This document shows, piece after piece, positions 8,278 to 16,249 of a stretch of DNA of 64,000 nucleotides. The translations under genes and the position numbers were made by a program. The stretch covers positions 1 to 64,000 of IMG/VR virus record IMGVR_UViG_3300031565_000018. One strand, 5' to 3'. Each line of letters opens with the position of its first letter. The stretch's first letter is position 1. Source of the stretch: a virus. Under the pieces are notes generated by a model. It was not told the DNA's origin. It saw nothing but the letters and a program-made list of their open reading frames with translations, and ran no database searches.

Positions 8278-9096
8278 ATGAAATTGCTCTTCAAGGTAGG
8301 CGAAACCAGCCTCGATAACACCGAAGCAGACGCCCTAATCAAAGCAGCCGCCAATACCAACGAGGTGGTGATCGATCTCGCAGACCACGTTGACTTCAGC
8401 AAGCTTGACGCTTCCAAGCTCTTTGCCCTCAGTGTCGAGTCAAAGAACCCCAAGCTTGCGTCGCTGGCAGCGAAGGTGGCAATCGAAGGCTTCCCTCAGG
8501 CCAGGGAGCGCAAGAAGAGGTCTCCAATGGTCCGTATCACGCAGCTTCAGCAGGACAAGCGGATCGCCATCAGCAGCGACCAAGCGATCATGGAACTTTG
8601 TTCCCAGGACAGCCTCAAGGCATTGGGCACTGCAATGATCCTCAACTCTCTGCATAAGTCAGACAAACTGACTCTGAGGCAGATCGCCGTTAGTACGGTC
8701 AACGAGCTTGCTTTCCGTGGTGAGGTTTCTGCAGACTCGTCTTGCTTCCGTGGTTTCGCTAGAGACTCCGATGGCAACCTCAAGCCGATCCTCGTGAAAG
8801 CTGGAGAAAGCAAAGCCGAGGCTTACCACGCGTCACCGGTTTACGTTGCTCTACGCGAAGGGCTGACTCAACTTGGTCAGTGGGGAATGGTCGAGACTCA
8901 CGAAACAACTGAGTTCGGCTCCAAAGATCGTCGCTTAAACGGAAACTCCAACCTCCTGCGACGAGTGGTTTATCAGGTCGAATTGACTGAAGAAGGCAAG
9001 GCGACAGCTAAGCTCTGGAACGACGTTAACGACTTCATCGCACGAGGTTGGTCTAAGCGTGTACGCACCAGAGCTCAGTACTCAGCTGCAGCTTGA
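8278..9096 (+). CDS. Hypothetical protein, 272 aa, last gene of the unit
   Basis: A basic, soluble 272-residue protein (MKLLFKVGETSLDNTEADAL) with no motif I recognise. The C-terminal part (VYVALREGLTQLGQWGMVE, then VYQVELTEEGKATAKLW) looks like a winged-helix layout, including a 'LTEEGK' pattern common in such domains, so DNA binding is possible. It ends nine bases before a strong intrinsic terminator and is followed by the DNA polymerase gene. Confidence 0.65.
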   Translation: MKLLFKVGETSLDNTEADALIKAAANTNEVVIDLADHVDFSKLDASKLFALSVESKNPKLASLAAKVAIEGFPQARERKKRSPMVRITQLQQDKRIAISSDQAIMELCSQDSLKALGTAMILNSLHKSDKLTLRQIAVSTVNELAFRGEVSADSSCFRGFARDSDGNLKPILVKAGESKAEAYHASPVYVALREGLTQLGQWGMVETHETTEFGSKDRRLNGNSNLLRRVVYQVELTEEGKATAKLWNDVNDFIARGWSKRVRTRAQYSAAA

Positions 9097-9105
9097 AGTC
9101 AAAAC

Positions 9106-9127
9106 GGGGTGCTTTAAGCACCCCTTT
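9106..9127 (+). terminator. Rho-independent terminator
   Basis: A perfect GC-rich stem GGGGTGC / GCACCCC (9106-9112 and 9118-9124) with a five-base loop is followed by TTT. It closes the unit that starts at the 3010 promoter and lies only 12 bp before the DNA polymerase ATG, so it may attenuate rather than fully stop transcription. Confidence 0.8.
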
Positions 9128-9138
9128 CGATTTATCTC

Positions 9139-11034
9139 ATGAAGATCTTTCTCGCATCAAACCAAGATCAGTTCGATCAGGCTCTTAAAGAACTTCAAAC
9201 GATTCCAAAGCTTTGCCTTGACTTCGAAACCACGGGGTTAGACGCCCGTATAGCCAAGGCAAGACTGCTTCAGCTCTGCAGCACTGATGACAAGATCGAA
9301 GACAGGACTGTCTACGTTCTTGATTTCTTTAAGATCCCTTCGACTGAGGGTCTCAAGGAGCTTATTGAATCCAGAGAGATGCTCCTCGGGCACAACCTCA
9401 ACTTCGATCTCCAGTTTCTGCTGGCAATGGGGATCGACTTTAAGGGAAAGATTTTTGATACCTTTATCGCGGAAAAGTGCCTCCGCGCTGGCTTTAAGGA
9501 GAAGCGGATATCGCCACAGGCAAAGAAGGCGTACTTCGCAGACGTCTCATGTTCGTTGAAAGCAGTGGTTGAGAGGCGCTTGGAGCTGGAGATCTCGAAG
9601 GAGCAGCAGGTAAGCGACTGGAGCAAAGAGGATCTCGATATTGAACAGATTGAATACGCAGCTAAAGACGTCGACCTACTCCCAGCTATAGCTGCAGACC
9701 AGCTGAAGGAACTCGTCGAAGAATCCTTAGTCGATGTCTACGGACTGGAGTCGAAATGTATTCGCCCAGTGGCATTAATGTGCCATAGAGGATTTAACGT
9801 AGATGTTAGTAAGTTAGTAGCACTAAAAGAAACTATTACCGAAGAGCTAAACGAAGTTACTATAGAATTTTGCACTGAGCTTGACCAGGCACTTCCTCCG
9901 GGACTGAAACTTCCGCGCAACCTAGATGGAACACTGGCTATCGGAAAGCGACAGCGAAAGGATTTCAATCCGGGATCTGGTGTGCAGTGCATCAGGTGCT
10001 TCGAGGCTCTCGGTGTTGAACTACCCATCGCTCCAGCAACAGGCAAACCAACGCTTAATCAAGTCACCTTGTCGGAATTCGACAGTGACGACAAATTTTT
10101 GAACCTCTATCGAAAGCGCACAAAGATCGAGACCAAACTGGAGCACGTCGAAAAACTCCTTTCGAACATCAACCCTGTATCCCAGCGGATACACAGCGGA
10201 TACAACCAGTACGGAGCTAACTCAGGACGCTTTACGTCCTCTGGAGCTAAAAAAGTCACAGCGAAAAAGACCAAAGACCACTTCGCTATCAACGCTCAGC
10301 AAATCCCACGGGGATCAGAGTTCAGGGAGTGTTTCGTAGCGACCCCTGGGTACGAGCTGATCATCTGCGACTTCAGTCAGATTGAGCTTCGCTTGGGCGC
10401 AGAGCTGATCAATATCCCTCAGATGATCAAGGCTTTCCAAGAGGGTCATGACCTTCATACGGTTACAGCAAGCCTGATCTACCAAGTCCCACTCGAGGAG
10501 GTCAAAAAACACCAAAGACAAGACGGCAAGACGCTCAACTTCGCGCTGCTGTACGGCATGGGCTACCGCAAATACAAAACGTATGCAGCGCAATCAGGGA
10601 AAGTGATATCACTATCGGAAGCTAAGGTCGCTCACTCCGCTTTCCACAGGGCATATCCGCGACTCAAGCAGTGGCACAGGGAACGCGCAGCGCTTGTCGA
10701 GGATGGGTGGACTTACGTCAGGACTCCAACTGGAAGGCGCAGGTTGCTGAGTTACGACGATGCGATGATGACCGTCAGCGCAAACACCTTGATCCAAGGA
10801 GCAGGAGCGGACATCCTCAAGCTGTCTCTGGCTAAGTTGAACGAACATCTAGGCGAAGATGCGTTCCTTGTAGCATGTGTTCACGATGAAATTGTGTTGG
10901 AAACTAAGCAAGATAAAGTAAAACAATACAAAGAAATTCTCGAGCGATGCATGCTCGAGGCTGCGGAGACTATCCTCAAAGTCGTGCCCGCAAAAGCGGA
11001 CGCCAGCACTGGACCTACATGGGCGGAGAAGTAA
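9139..11034 (+). CDS. Family A DNA polymerase with 3'-5' exonuclease
   Basis: A 631-residue replicative polymerase. Exonuclease motifs: DFETTGLD (from Asp28, Glu30), GHNLNFDLQF (Asp90) and the third motif around YAAKDVDLL (Asp177). Polymerase motif A is DFSQIELR (411-418), motif B is RQDGKTLNFALLYG (Arg460, Lys464, Phe468, Tyr472) and motif C is VHDEIVLE (His582-Asp583-Glu584). Phe468 occupies the E. coli Pol I F762 position. All catalytic residues are present, so it should be active with proofreading. It lacks a 5' nuclease domain, as in other phage Pol A proteins. ATG 9139 follows a terminator by 12 bp. Confidence 0.95.
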   Translation: MKIFLASNQDQFDQALKELQTIPKLCLDFETTGLDARIAKARLLQLCSTDDKIEDRTVYVLDFFKIPSTEGLKELIESREMLLGHNLNFDLQFLLAMGIDFKGKIFDTFIAEKCLRAGFKEKRISPQAKKAYFADVSCSLKAVVERRLELEISKEQQVSDWSKEDLDIEQIEYAAKDVDLLPAIAADQLKELVEESLVDVYGLESKCIRPVALMCHRGFNVDVSKLVALKETITEELNEVTIEFCTELDQALPPGLKLPRNLDGTLAIGKRQRKDFNPGSGVQCIRCFEALGVELPIAPATGKPTLNQVTLSEFDSDDKFLNLYRKRTKIETKLEHVEKLLSNINPVSQRIHSGYNQYGANSGRFTSSGAKKVTAKKTKDHFAINAQQIPRGSEFRECFVATPGYELIICDFSQIELRLGAELINIPQMIKAFQEGHDLHTVTASLIYQVPLEEVKKHQRQDGKTLNFALLYGMGYRKYKTYAAQSGKVISLSEAKVAHSAFHRAYPRLKQWHRERAALVEDGWTYVRTPTGRRRLLSYDDAMMTVSANTLIQGAGADILKLSLAKLNEHLGEDAFLVACVHDEIVLETKQDKVKQYKEILERCMLEAAETILKVVPAKADASTGPTWAEK

Positions 11035-11342
11035 TGACCACGGTGACCAAGCGAAAAAAACCTGACCCCAAGTTCAAGTTCAAAGCGGGAGACAGGGTCA
11101 AAGAGATTCGTAAGTTCCAGCACAACGTCACCAACCCGTTTAATAGAAAAACTGATCGCATTAAGAAGTGCCTTGAGATCGCAGCCAACCAACGTATAGG
11201 CACCGTGCTCAGGACTTTTTTAAAACCAAATCAAAACGGTGCTCGACACGTCTATGTCGAAGTGCTCTGGGACGGATTCAAGACCCCTTCAGAACACTTG
11301 CAAATTCGGCTAGCCCCACTCGACTCACCGCCAGAAGACTGA
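11034..11342 (+). CDS. SH3/KOW-like small basic protein
   Basis: The ATG at 11034 overlaps the polymerase stop (TAATG). The 102-residue product has a basic N-terminus (TKRKKPDPKFKF) followed by FKAGDRVKEI and, later, RIGTVLRTF and VYVEVLWDG, a pattern of short strands and a 'GdrV...GtV...v.WDg' core typical of small SH3/KOW-like beta-barrels in phages. It could bind nucleic acid or the polymerase; this is inferred from fold and position only. Confidence 0.6.
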   Translation: MTTVTKRKKPDPKFKFKAGDRVKEIRKFQHNVTNPFNRKTDRIKKCLEIAANQRIGTVLRTFLKPNQNGARHVYVEVLWDGFKTPSEHLQIRLAPLDSPPED

Positions 11343-11373
11343 TAAGGTCATCGACAGCAGATCAGACCACTTC

Positions 11374-11892
11374 GTGGAAATTACAAAAATTCTAAAAACC
11401 ACTGATAAAACTATATTTACAGCCAAAACAGATGAAGGTTATGTGGGCTGTGTAAGAAAAGAAGAGTACGTATGCTTTACCGTAGACGTATATGACTCAG
11501 TACTAAAGGCGGCAAACGGAGCACGAAGTTTAGAAAAAAAACTCAGGGGTGCTCAGGTAAGCAGCAAACCTGCAAAAGATAAAAAAATTCAAATAACTAC
11601 CAAAAGTAAAAAAAAGAAAGTAAGGTGTTCGGAAAAGCTCTACACCCTTGCGGACACCCAAGCGATGCCGCTTCTTAGTTTCCAAGAGGTGTGGGTCATC
11701 GTAAGAGGTGAGGAGTACGTAAGCGACTGCCTAAATAAAGAGAAGAAGAAGCTGGTTTCGTTCACCAGCGAAAGGGAAAGCGCTAAATACTTTGTTGACC
11801 ACGAGAAAGCAAAAATGACAATGCGAGTGCTTAAAGGTGTCGTAGGTCCTGGGTTCGATCTAAAGCGATTCTTTATTCAACTGAAGCCTTAG
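11374..11892 (+). CDS. Hypothetical protein, 172 aa, lysine-rich
   Basis: GTG-initiated protein (MEITKILKTTDKTIFTAKTD) with a lysine-rich middle (about 65-88) and a C-terminal part with aromatic and basic residues (FQEVWVIVRGEEYVSD). Base composition is more AT-rich than the flanking genes (11380-11620). No family recognised. It lies between the KOW-like gene and a small acidic gene in the replication cluster. Confidence 0.5.
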   Translation: MEITKILKTTDKTIFTAKTDEGYVGCVRKEEYVCFTVDVYDSVLKAANGARSLEKKLRGAQVSSKPAKDKKIQITTKSKKKKVRCSEKLYTLADTQAMPLLSFQEVWVIVRGEEYVSDCLNKEKKKLVSFTSERESAKYFVDHEKAKMTMRVLKGVVGPGFDLKRFFIQLKP

Positions 11893-11914
11893 ACTGAATA
11901 AAAATCTAGGTTTC

Positions 11915-12187
11915 ATGGCTCGCTTCGCAGGAGATTACTTTGGGTTCGCCTTAACACCTCAGAGCGACAGTGGTTCCGAGCTAATTAAATACTACCCAGA
12001 GCTGGCTCAAGTCGGTAAAGCAAAGAAGAAAACAGCTTTCGAGCAGTTCGAATCAGACCAAACTCGTTACAGCGCCCCGAAAACTCCAGAAGCTTTTGGA
12101 GGTTTCCGACAGTTTGAGAAGAAGGAAGACGCAGAAAGCGCACCACCCTCCTTCGGAGGCATGCCTTCGTACACCGCAAGATATTAA
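11915..12187 (+). CDS. Hypothetical protein, 90 aa
   Basis: A small polar protein rich in F, S and G (MARFAGDYFGFALTPQ; later EAFGGFRQFEKK) and probably partly disordered. It resembles short accessory structural proteins in composition, but no homology is visible. The AT-rich gap after it contains a -10-like TATACT (12209-12214) without a convincing -35. Confidence 0.5.
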   Translation: MARFAGDYFGFALTPQSDSGSELIKYYPELAQVGKAKKKTAFEQFESDQTRYSAPKTPEAFGGFRQFEKKEDAESAPPSFGGMPSYTARY

Positions 12188-12236
12188 ATTACGTCGCGGG
12201 AATTATCTTATACTGGAGCCAAAGACAAAGTAGACG

Positions 12237-13310
12237 ATGACCGCTTCTCGCTATAAGGCTCCTAAAGGTTTCCTTGCGGGAAACCGTTTTGGCCTGAACC
12301 TCTTTGATCTTTTTAAAGAAGATGAAGAAGGCGACGGTTACTCCCTGAGCGGGTTTGAGGGTCTTGCTCCTTCGTTCACCACGCAGAACCTCGAGAAAGG
12401 TCGGGGCGGTGTTGTTGGTTATAAAACGAGTCCTGCTGCTCCTAAGTTCTCGCGGGTATCCACCTTTTCTTTAACGCCTGAACAAGGCGTTTCGGGAGGG
12501 CCTTCCTCGGCGACGGCAACCGCAACAATCGAAGCCCCTGAGGTCGAGGAAAAACCCGAGGAGTTAGATCTGGGTCCCTTGGCCGCAAAGTACGGTGCCA
12601 CGGGGCTGTTCGGCCACATGGATTACATGAAGGCAAAGGAGCAGGGATATAGCAACGAACAAATTAGTGACTGGATGAGGAAGAATCCTCAACTAGTGCA
12701 GAGCACTAATCAACCGGGTGCTGGCTCCCAGAGCCTCTATGAACAAATTATTCGAGGCAAAGTAGACACCTCGATGGGTCAGACCCGTGAGTGGGCTAAT
12801 GCTCAGGCAGCTTTCCAACCCCCCGGTGGGGAGCTCGGTGCTACACAGGCTTTTAGGGAAGCTCGGACCTACGAAAACGCACCTCAAGTCTCCGCGAGGT
12901 TTGGTCAAGACCCGACTTATTTCGGCGCAGAGGACCTGAAAGCCGCACGGATGTCTGGCTACAGCGACACGGGCATCAAGGACTTCTTAGAGGAAAACAT
13001 CAATCTGCTTCGCGGGCAGAACGTTCCCGGAGGCAGCACTGAACTCGGACAACTGACTGCCGAGTTTAAGCAGCCCGAACCGCAGCCTTCGAATGGTGGT
13101 GGCGGTGGAAGCTCTGCACCATCCATTAGTGCAGGAGCAGGTCAGAGCGCAGAGTACTTCGGCCACGCAGATGTAGAGGCAGCTAAATCGGGCGGTGCTT
13201 CTAACGAACAGATTGCTGAATTCATCAAACAGAATCAGAATCTGTTACGTGGAGGCAACGTCGCTGGTGGCGGTGGTCTCTACGACGAGTACAAGCAGTA
13301 CATGCGATGA
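12237..13310 (+). CDS. Repeat protein with three ~50-aa GY..eqI..fi..N..LL modules
   Basis: A 357-residue protein. After a disordered N-terminus it has three related modules: around 121-170 (FGHMDYMKAKEQGYSNEQI), 223-270 (FGAEDLKAARMSGYSDTGI) and 307-357 (FGHADVEAAKSGGASNEQI). Each continues with a helix and N..LLR(G)xNVxG. The modules are joined by Gly/Pro/Ser linkers. The helix-turn-helix spacing suggests small three-helix domains that might bind DNA, peptides or peptidoglycan. The family's role is unknown to me. The stop overlaps the start of a 44-aa gene. Confidence 0.7.
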   Translation: MTASRYKAPKGFLAGNRFGLNLFDLFKEDEEGDGYSLSGFEGLAPSFTTQNLEKGRGGVVGYKTSPAAPKFSRVSTFSLTPEQGVSGGPSSATATATIEAPEVEEKPEELDLGPLAAKYGATGLFGHMDYMKAKEQGYSNEQISDWMRKNPQLVQSTNQPGAGSQSLYEQIIRGKVDTSMGQTREWANAQAAFQPPGGELGATQAFREARTYENAPQVSARFGQDPTYFGAEDLKAARMSGYSDTGIKDFLEENINLLRGQNVPGGSTELGQLTAEFKQPEPQPSNGGGGGSSAPSISAGAGQSAEYFGHADVEAAKSGGASNEQIAEFIKQNQNLLRGGNVAGGGGLYDEYKQYMR

Positions 13311-13441
13311 AACTCATCAAGCAGGTTAAAGATCGGTTGAGGGTGTGGCGGACGCTGTGTCCTCTCCTCTTTGCTCCTGCTTGGAACGTTAATCTGATGC
13401 TAAAACAGGCTGCGGACTGGCAGCCGAATGACGTTTATTAA
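13307..13441 (+). CDS. Small basic protein, 44 aa
   Basis: ATG 13307 overlaps the stop of the preceding gene (ATGA) and the frame ends inside the start of the next, 14 bases past its ATG, so it fills the 117-bp gap exactly. The peptide (MKLIKQVKDRLRVWRTLCPL) has a basic amphipathic N-terminus and a short hydrophobic middle. The tight coupling supports a real gene; function unknown. Confidence 0.55.
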   Translation: MKLIKQVKDRLRVWRTLCPLLFAPAWNVNLMLKQAADWQPNDVY

Positions 13442-13985
13442 GTACTGTCTGATTCTCGAACGAGACAATCAAGAGATAGCACTTGATCTGACAGCAAACG
13501 ACGGAAGCCACGCTCAGGCTCAGGCGTCCGATATTGCCAGGGCTTTAAAGGCAGATGCTTTCTCGCTGACCTATGAGGAGATCGCTCCCTGCAAACTCAG
13601 CGAGCTATTTAGAAGACTCGCCTACAGCGATTTCCCCAAGAAAGAATGCTGCCCCTGGACGGGTAGCTACACGAACGGAACGCCTGCCATATACGCACTC
13701 AAGAGAAGGTACTACGTGCGCAGATTAGTACAAGATTACTTAGACATCGGTAAGGATGTGTTTGTGATGAACAGTTGCAAACGGAAGAACTGTGTGAACC
13801 CCTTCCACAATTCTTACAAGAACATGAAGGCGTCCAAAACCACTGGCGCTGACAAGGATTTAGCCTTAGCCTTCGCTAGCCAAGGCGTCCCTGTCAAAGA
13901 GATCGCCAAGGCGCTTAAAGTCCACACTTCAACGGTATACCGAATCCTCAAACATGAACGTTTTTATTCTTGGACTCAAAGTTAA
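13428..13985 (+). CDS. Degenerate HNH domain fused to HTH; probable regulator
   Basis: A 185-residue protein. The middle (about 75-130) has the pattern of an HNH-type nuclease: CCPWTGSYTNGTP, a basic helix, then VMNSCKRKNCVNPFHN. The 'v.H.C...CvNP.H' motif is clear, but Asn replaces the catalytic His before the first Cys. The C-terminus (VPVKEIAKALKVHTSTVYRI) is a classic helix-turn-helix. Loss of the catalytic residue plus the HTH suggests a zinc-stabilised DNA-binding regulator rather than a nuclease. A second protein with the same plan is at 37989-38687. Confidence 0.65.
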   Translation: MTFIKYCLILERDNQEIALDLTANDGSHAQAQASDIARALKADAFSLTYEEIAPCKLSELFRRLAYSDFPKKECCPWTGSYTNGTPAIYALKRRYYVRRLVQDYLDIGKDVFVMNSCKRKNCVNPFHNSYKNMKASKTTGADKDLALAFASQGVPVKEIAKALKVHTSTVYRILKHERFYSWTQS

Positions 13986-14598
13986 AGATGAACCGCTCGA
14001 AGATGAAGGCACTGTGAACGTCAATGCGGTTGCATTGCCCTCGAGTGACAAGAAGACGACCACGAAGATCTCTCTCGTACAGAAAGCAGATCACTATGTG
14101 GGAAAGCTTCTGAAGGAACTTAAAGAAGACGAAACCTTCCTCGCGATCGGACCTACTAAGTCAGACCCCGATGGAATTCTGAAGATGCAGCCGATCCTGA
14201 TTGTCCGTAAGGACAACTGGGATGACTTGCTCGCCGTCAATCTCTTCCTGGCCACTGGTGGTCTCGGACCCAAAGCAGAGGAAACTCAACTAGGGGACGC
14301 CACTGTTACCAACAGGTCTATCGCCTGGCGCGAGGAAGAACAAGAGACTTCTTGGATGAAACTGAGCTGCTGGAACGAACTCTCCGGTCAGCTCGCAGAA
14401 CTTCCACCCGGAACACCGACTATTGCTGTCGGTCGGGTCAGCACCTCGGAGAAAGAGGAGAAGAAGTTCATCAACTACGGAGTAGACAAGATCGTCTACC
14501 TGCCACGGACTCAGCGTTCCGCACCCAAAAAAGCTGCCGATCCCGAAAAGGGTCGCGTTTCAACTGCCGCTCTCGGTTCTCTGGATTTTTCGCTCTGA
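13954..14598 (+). CDS. Probable single-stranded DNA-binding protein (OB fold)
   Basis: A 214-residue protein in the replication cluster. The N-terminal part (MNVFILGLKVKDEP) and the later WMKLSCWNELSGQLAE with TPTIAVGRVSTSE resemble OB-fold strands of SSB proteins ('w..v..w..la.......v.v.Gr'). The C-terminus is basic, then ends GSLDFSL, an acidic-aromatic tip reminiscent of the SSB protein-interaction tail. It overlaps the preceding gene by 32 bases. The assignment rests on pattern and context, not on a decisive motif. Confidence 0.5.
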   Translation: MNVFILGLKVKDEPLEDEGTVNVNAVALPSSDKKTTTKISLVQKADHYVGKLLKELKEDETFLAIGPTKSDPDGILKMQPILIVRKDNWDDLLAVNLFLATGGLGPKAEETQLGDATVTNRSIAWREEEQETSWMKLSCWNELSGQLAELPPGTPTIAVGRVSTSEKEEKKFINYGVDKIVYLPRTQRSAPKKAADPEKGRVSTAALGSLDFSL

Positions 14599-14604
14599 TT
14601 CGTC

Positions 14605-15429
14605 ATGGTTTTTATCGCAGGCAAATTTTCGGCTGATGAAATTCTCTGCCAAGTACCGCCGCACACGCTCCGCATCGATCTTCAAGCGCGTCGTTGGAAG
14701 TCCGACACTGACCCTGACGCGGCCATCGTGGACAGCAACGACAATGGTATCCCCATCGAGTTTGTCCTACTTGGGTTCACGCCGTTTTTTGGCAACCTTG
14801 GCATGCGCTCGCATGAGGAGTTTATTCGTATTAGTTACATCGGTGTTACACCTTCTCACCGTCTTCTTCCTCCACGCTGCGTTTGCACGAGCATCATTAG
14901 TGGTAAGTCGAGCCAGAAGAACTTTATTTCGTTCTTCCAGACGCTCTACAACAACCGTATCAATGTTGGTGAGGTGATTACCAGCACCAAGTTTGTGCAA
15001 AAATCTTTCACTGAAAGGGACCCTGTGACAGGTGCTGATGGTGCCAAGATCAATTACAACGCTCTTGAATTCAAAGATCGCCCTGCACAGAGCGACGACG
15101 AGAAGAAACTCATTGAAGACATCTCGAACTGGCTGGAGTCGGATGGAGGAGAGCTGGTATCAGCTGCACTTCGTTCTCATATCCCCGGTGCGAATCTGGT
15201 TGAGCTTCCTCTGGGAGAAGATCACGCGGCGCTGAAGGCTTCCTTCATGGAAGCCAACCCGAAGCGTCTTGAAGGAGAGGCTCCTGCTTCTCTCCAGTCT
15301 CTCCCTCCCTCAGCAGGCGACCCCAAGAAAGCCAAGGCAGAGCCTCCCTCTGCAGACAAGAAGAGCGCTCCCAAGGAGCTGACCGACGACCAGAAAGCAG
15401 CCCTCAAGGCCGCTGGGTTAGAGTTCTGA
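14605..15429 (+). CDS. Replication-cluster protein of unknown function
   Basis: A 274-residue protein, seven bases after the SSB-like gene. The N-terminal two thirds look globular (MVFIAGKFSADEILCQVPPH; FVLLGFTPFFGNLGMR). The last 50 residues are Lys/Pro/Glu-rich and end TDDQKAALKAAGLEF, an acidic-hydrophobic tip similar in style to interaction tails. It is the last gene before a strong terminator. A partner of SSB or recombination is possible but unproven. Confidence 0.6.
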   Translation: MVFIAGKFSADEILCQVPPHTLRIDLQARRWKSDTDPDAAIVDSNDNGIPIEFVLLGFTPFFGNLGMRSHEEFIRISYIGVTPSHRLLPPRCVCTSIISGKSSQKNFISFFQTLYNNRINVGEVITSTKFVQKSFTERDPVTGADGAKINYNALEFKDRPAQSDDEKKLIEDISNWLESDGGELVSAALRSHIPGANLVELPLGEDHAALKASFMEANPKRLEGEAPASLQSLPPSAGDPKKAKAEPPSADKKSAPKELTDDQKAALKAAGLEF

Positions 15430-15450
15430 ACTCCTTGCAACCGCACCCAC

Positions 15451-15478
15451 GGGGAGGCGACAGCCTCTCCTTTTTTTT
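15451..15478 (+). terminator. Strong rho-independent terminator
   Basis: An eight-base-pair stem GGGGAGGC / GCCTCTCC with a GACA loop (15451-15470, one G-U pair) is followed by eight T residues (15471-15478). It ends the polymerase to 14605 unit. The convergent nblA-like gene stops three bases beyond it. Confidence 0.9.
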
Positions 15479-15480
15479 GG

Positions 15481-15717
15481 CTACATGCTGATCAGGTCGC
15501 CGAAGCAAGGAAGATCGACATCATTCGTGAGGCACCACTTAACGATATTTTCAAGCAAAGCACCCCGAATTAAATAGTTGGCGTAGACTATGCTGAGCGC
15601 CTCAGCTGTTTCTTTGGTCTCAAGTTTAGCTAAAGAGTCCTGAAACCTACGAAGCGCAAAATCTTGCTCAAGAGTCATGTAACTCCTCAGCGTCTCAACC
15701 ATATCTTTCTCTGCCAT
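15481..15717 (-). CDS. nblA: NblA-like phycobilisome degradation protein
   Basis: A 78-residue helical protein. Residues 14-62 read MTLEQDFALRRFQDSLAKLE, then an Ala/Leu helix, then NYLIRGALLENIVKWCL, matching the NblA layout 'LtlEQeF..r.f.d....l..eqaqe.l..ly...mvr..l....lk'. NblA is a small adaptor that binds phycobilisomes and ClpC to trigger antenna proteolysis during starvation; some cyanophages, such as Microcystis phage Ma-LMM01, carry it. Internal ATGs at residues 6 and 14 would give the more usual 65-73 aa length. The longest form is listed; its ATG overlaps that of the divergent gene at 15716. The match is by eye. Confidence 0.75.
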   Translation of the reverse strand: MAEKDMVETLRSYMTLEQDFALRRFQDSLAKLETKETAEALSIVYANYLIRGALLENIVKWCLTNDVDLPCFGDLISM

Positions 15718-16249
15718 GTCCTTCTATCAAGTCCCTAAATTTGTTTTCGACCCTATCGGGAAGTCGGGTCTCTGTTATGGAAACATTTTACTTCCTTCAG
15801 ATTTCACAGGAGGCCTCAAAAAACAAGTAGAGAAGTACAGTGTCGACAGTGTTACTACAAACGAACACCCTGACAATATTGAAGACCCCGAATGGTGGGA
15901 AGCTCAAAGAGGAAGGTTTGACTGGGTCATCGCCATTACCCAGGGATTAGGTGATAAGACAAACTGGATACTTGAGTACGGTCTGGACGTGACACGACAC
16001 GGGGTGATCGTGCTCGATCGGTTGTCCCTGCTAGAGCCCACGCGGAAGCGAGAGTCGTTTCTTAAAGAAAGTAACCTTGTAAACCTAAAGATTCTCAGTC
16101 CTCGTCCGTCATTTCGTGCGGATAACAAACAACTAAAAGACTCTGTGACTTCTGCGTGGTTTGTGTTCTTTCCACTAGGAGCAGCACCTACTAATACAAC
16201 TATTGAATACGAAGTAGGCTGGCAGCAACCAAAAATCTTAGCCCCGTGA
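15716..16249 (+). CDS. Methyltransferase-like protein lacking the NPPY motif
   Basis: The 177-residue product resembles phage DNA adenine methyltransferase-like proteins in its second half: FDWVIAITQGLGDKTNWILE occupies the place of 'yDwiitNPPys.a..fl..al', followed by GVIVLDRLSLLEPTRKRESF, a segment characteristic of this group, and AWFVFF. The catalytic NPPY is replaced by ITQG, so enzymatic activity is doubtful. It is divergent from nblA, with the two start codons overlapping. A binding or decoy role is conceivable (inference). Confidence 0.55.
   Translation: MSFYQVPKFVFDPIGKSGLCYGNILLPSDFTGGLKKQVEKYSVDSVTTNEHPDNIEDPEWWEAQRGRFDWVIAITQGLGDKTNWILEYGLDVTRHGVIVLDRLSLLEPTRKRESFLKESNLVNLKILSPRPSFRADNKQLKDSVTSAWFVFFPLGAAPTNTTIEYEVGWQQPKILAP

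Noticed and set aside
12209-12214. TATACT as a promoter for the repeat-protein gene
   Set aside because: No acceptable -35 at 16-18 bases; a -10 match alone is not enough in AT-rich spacers.
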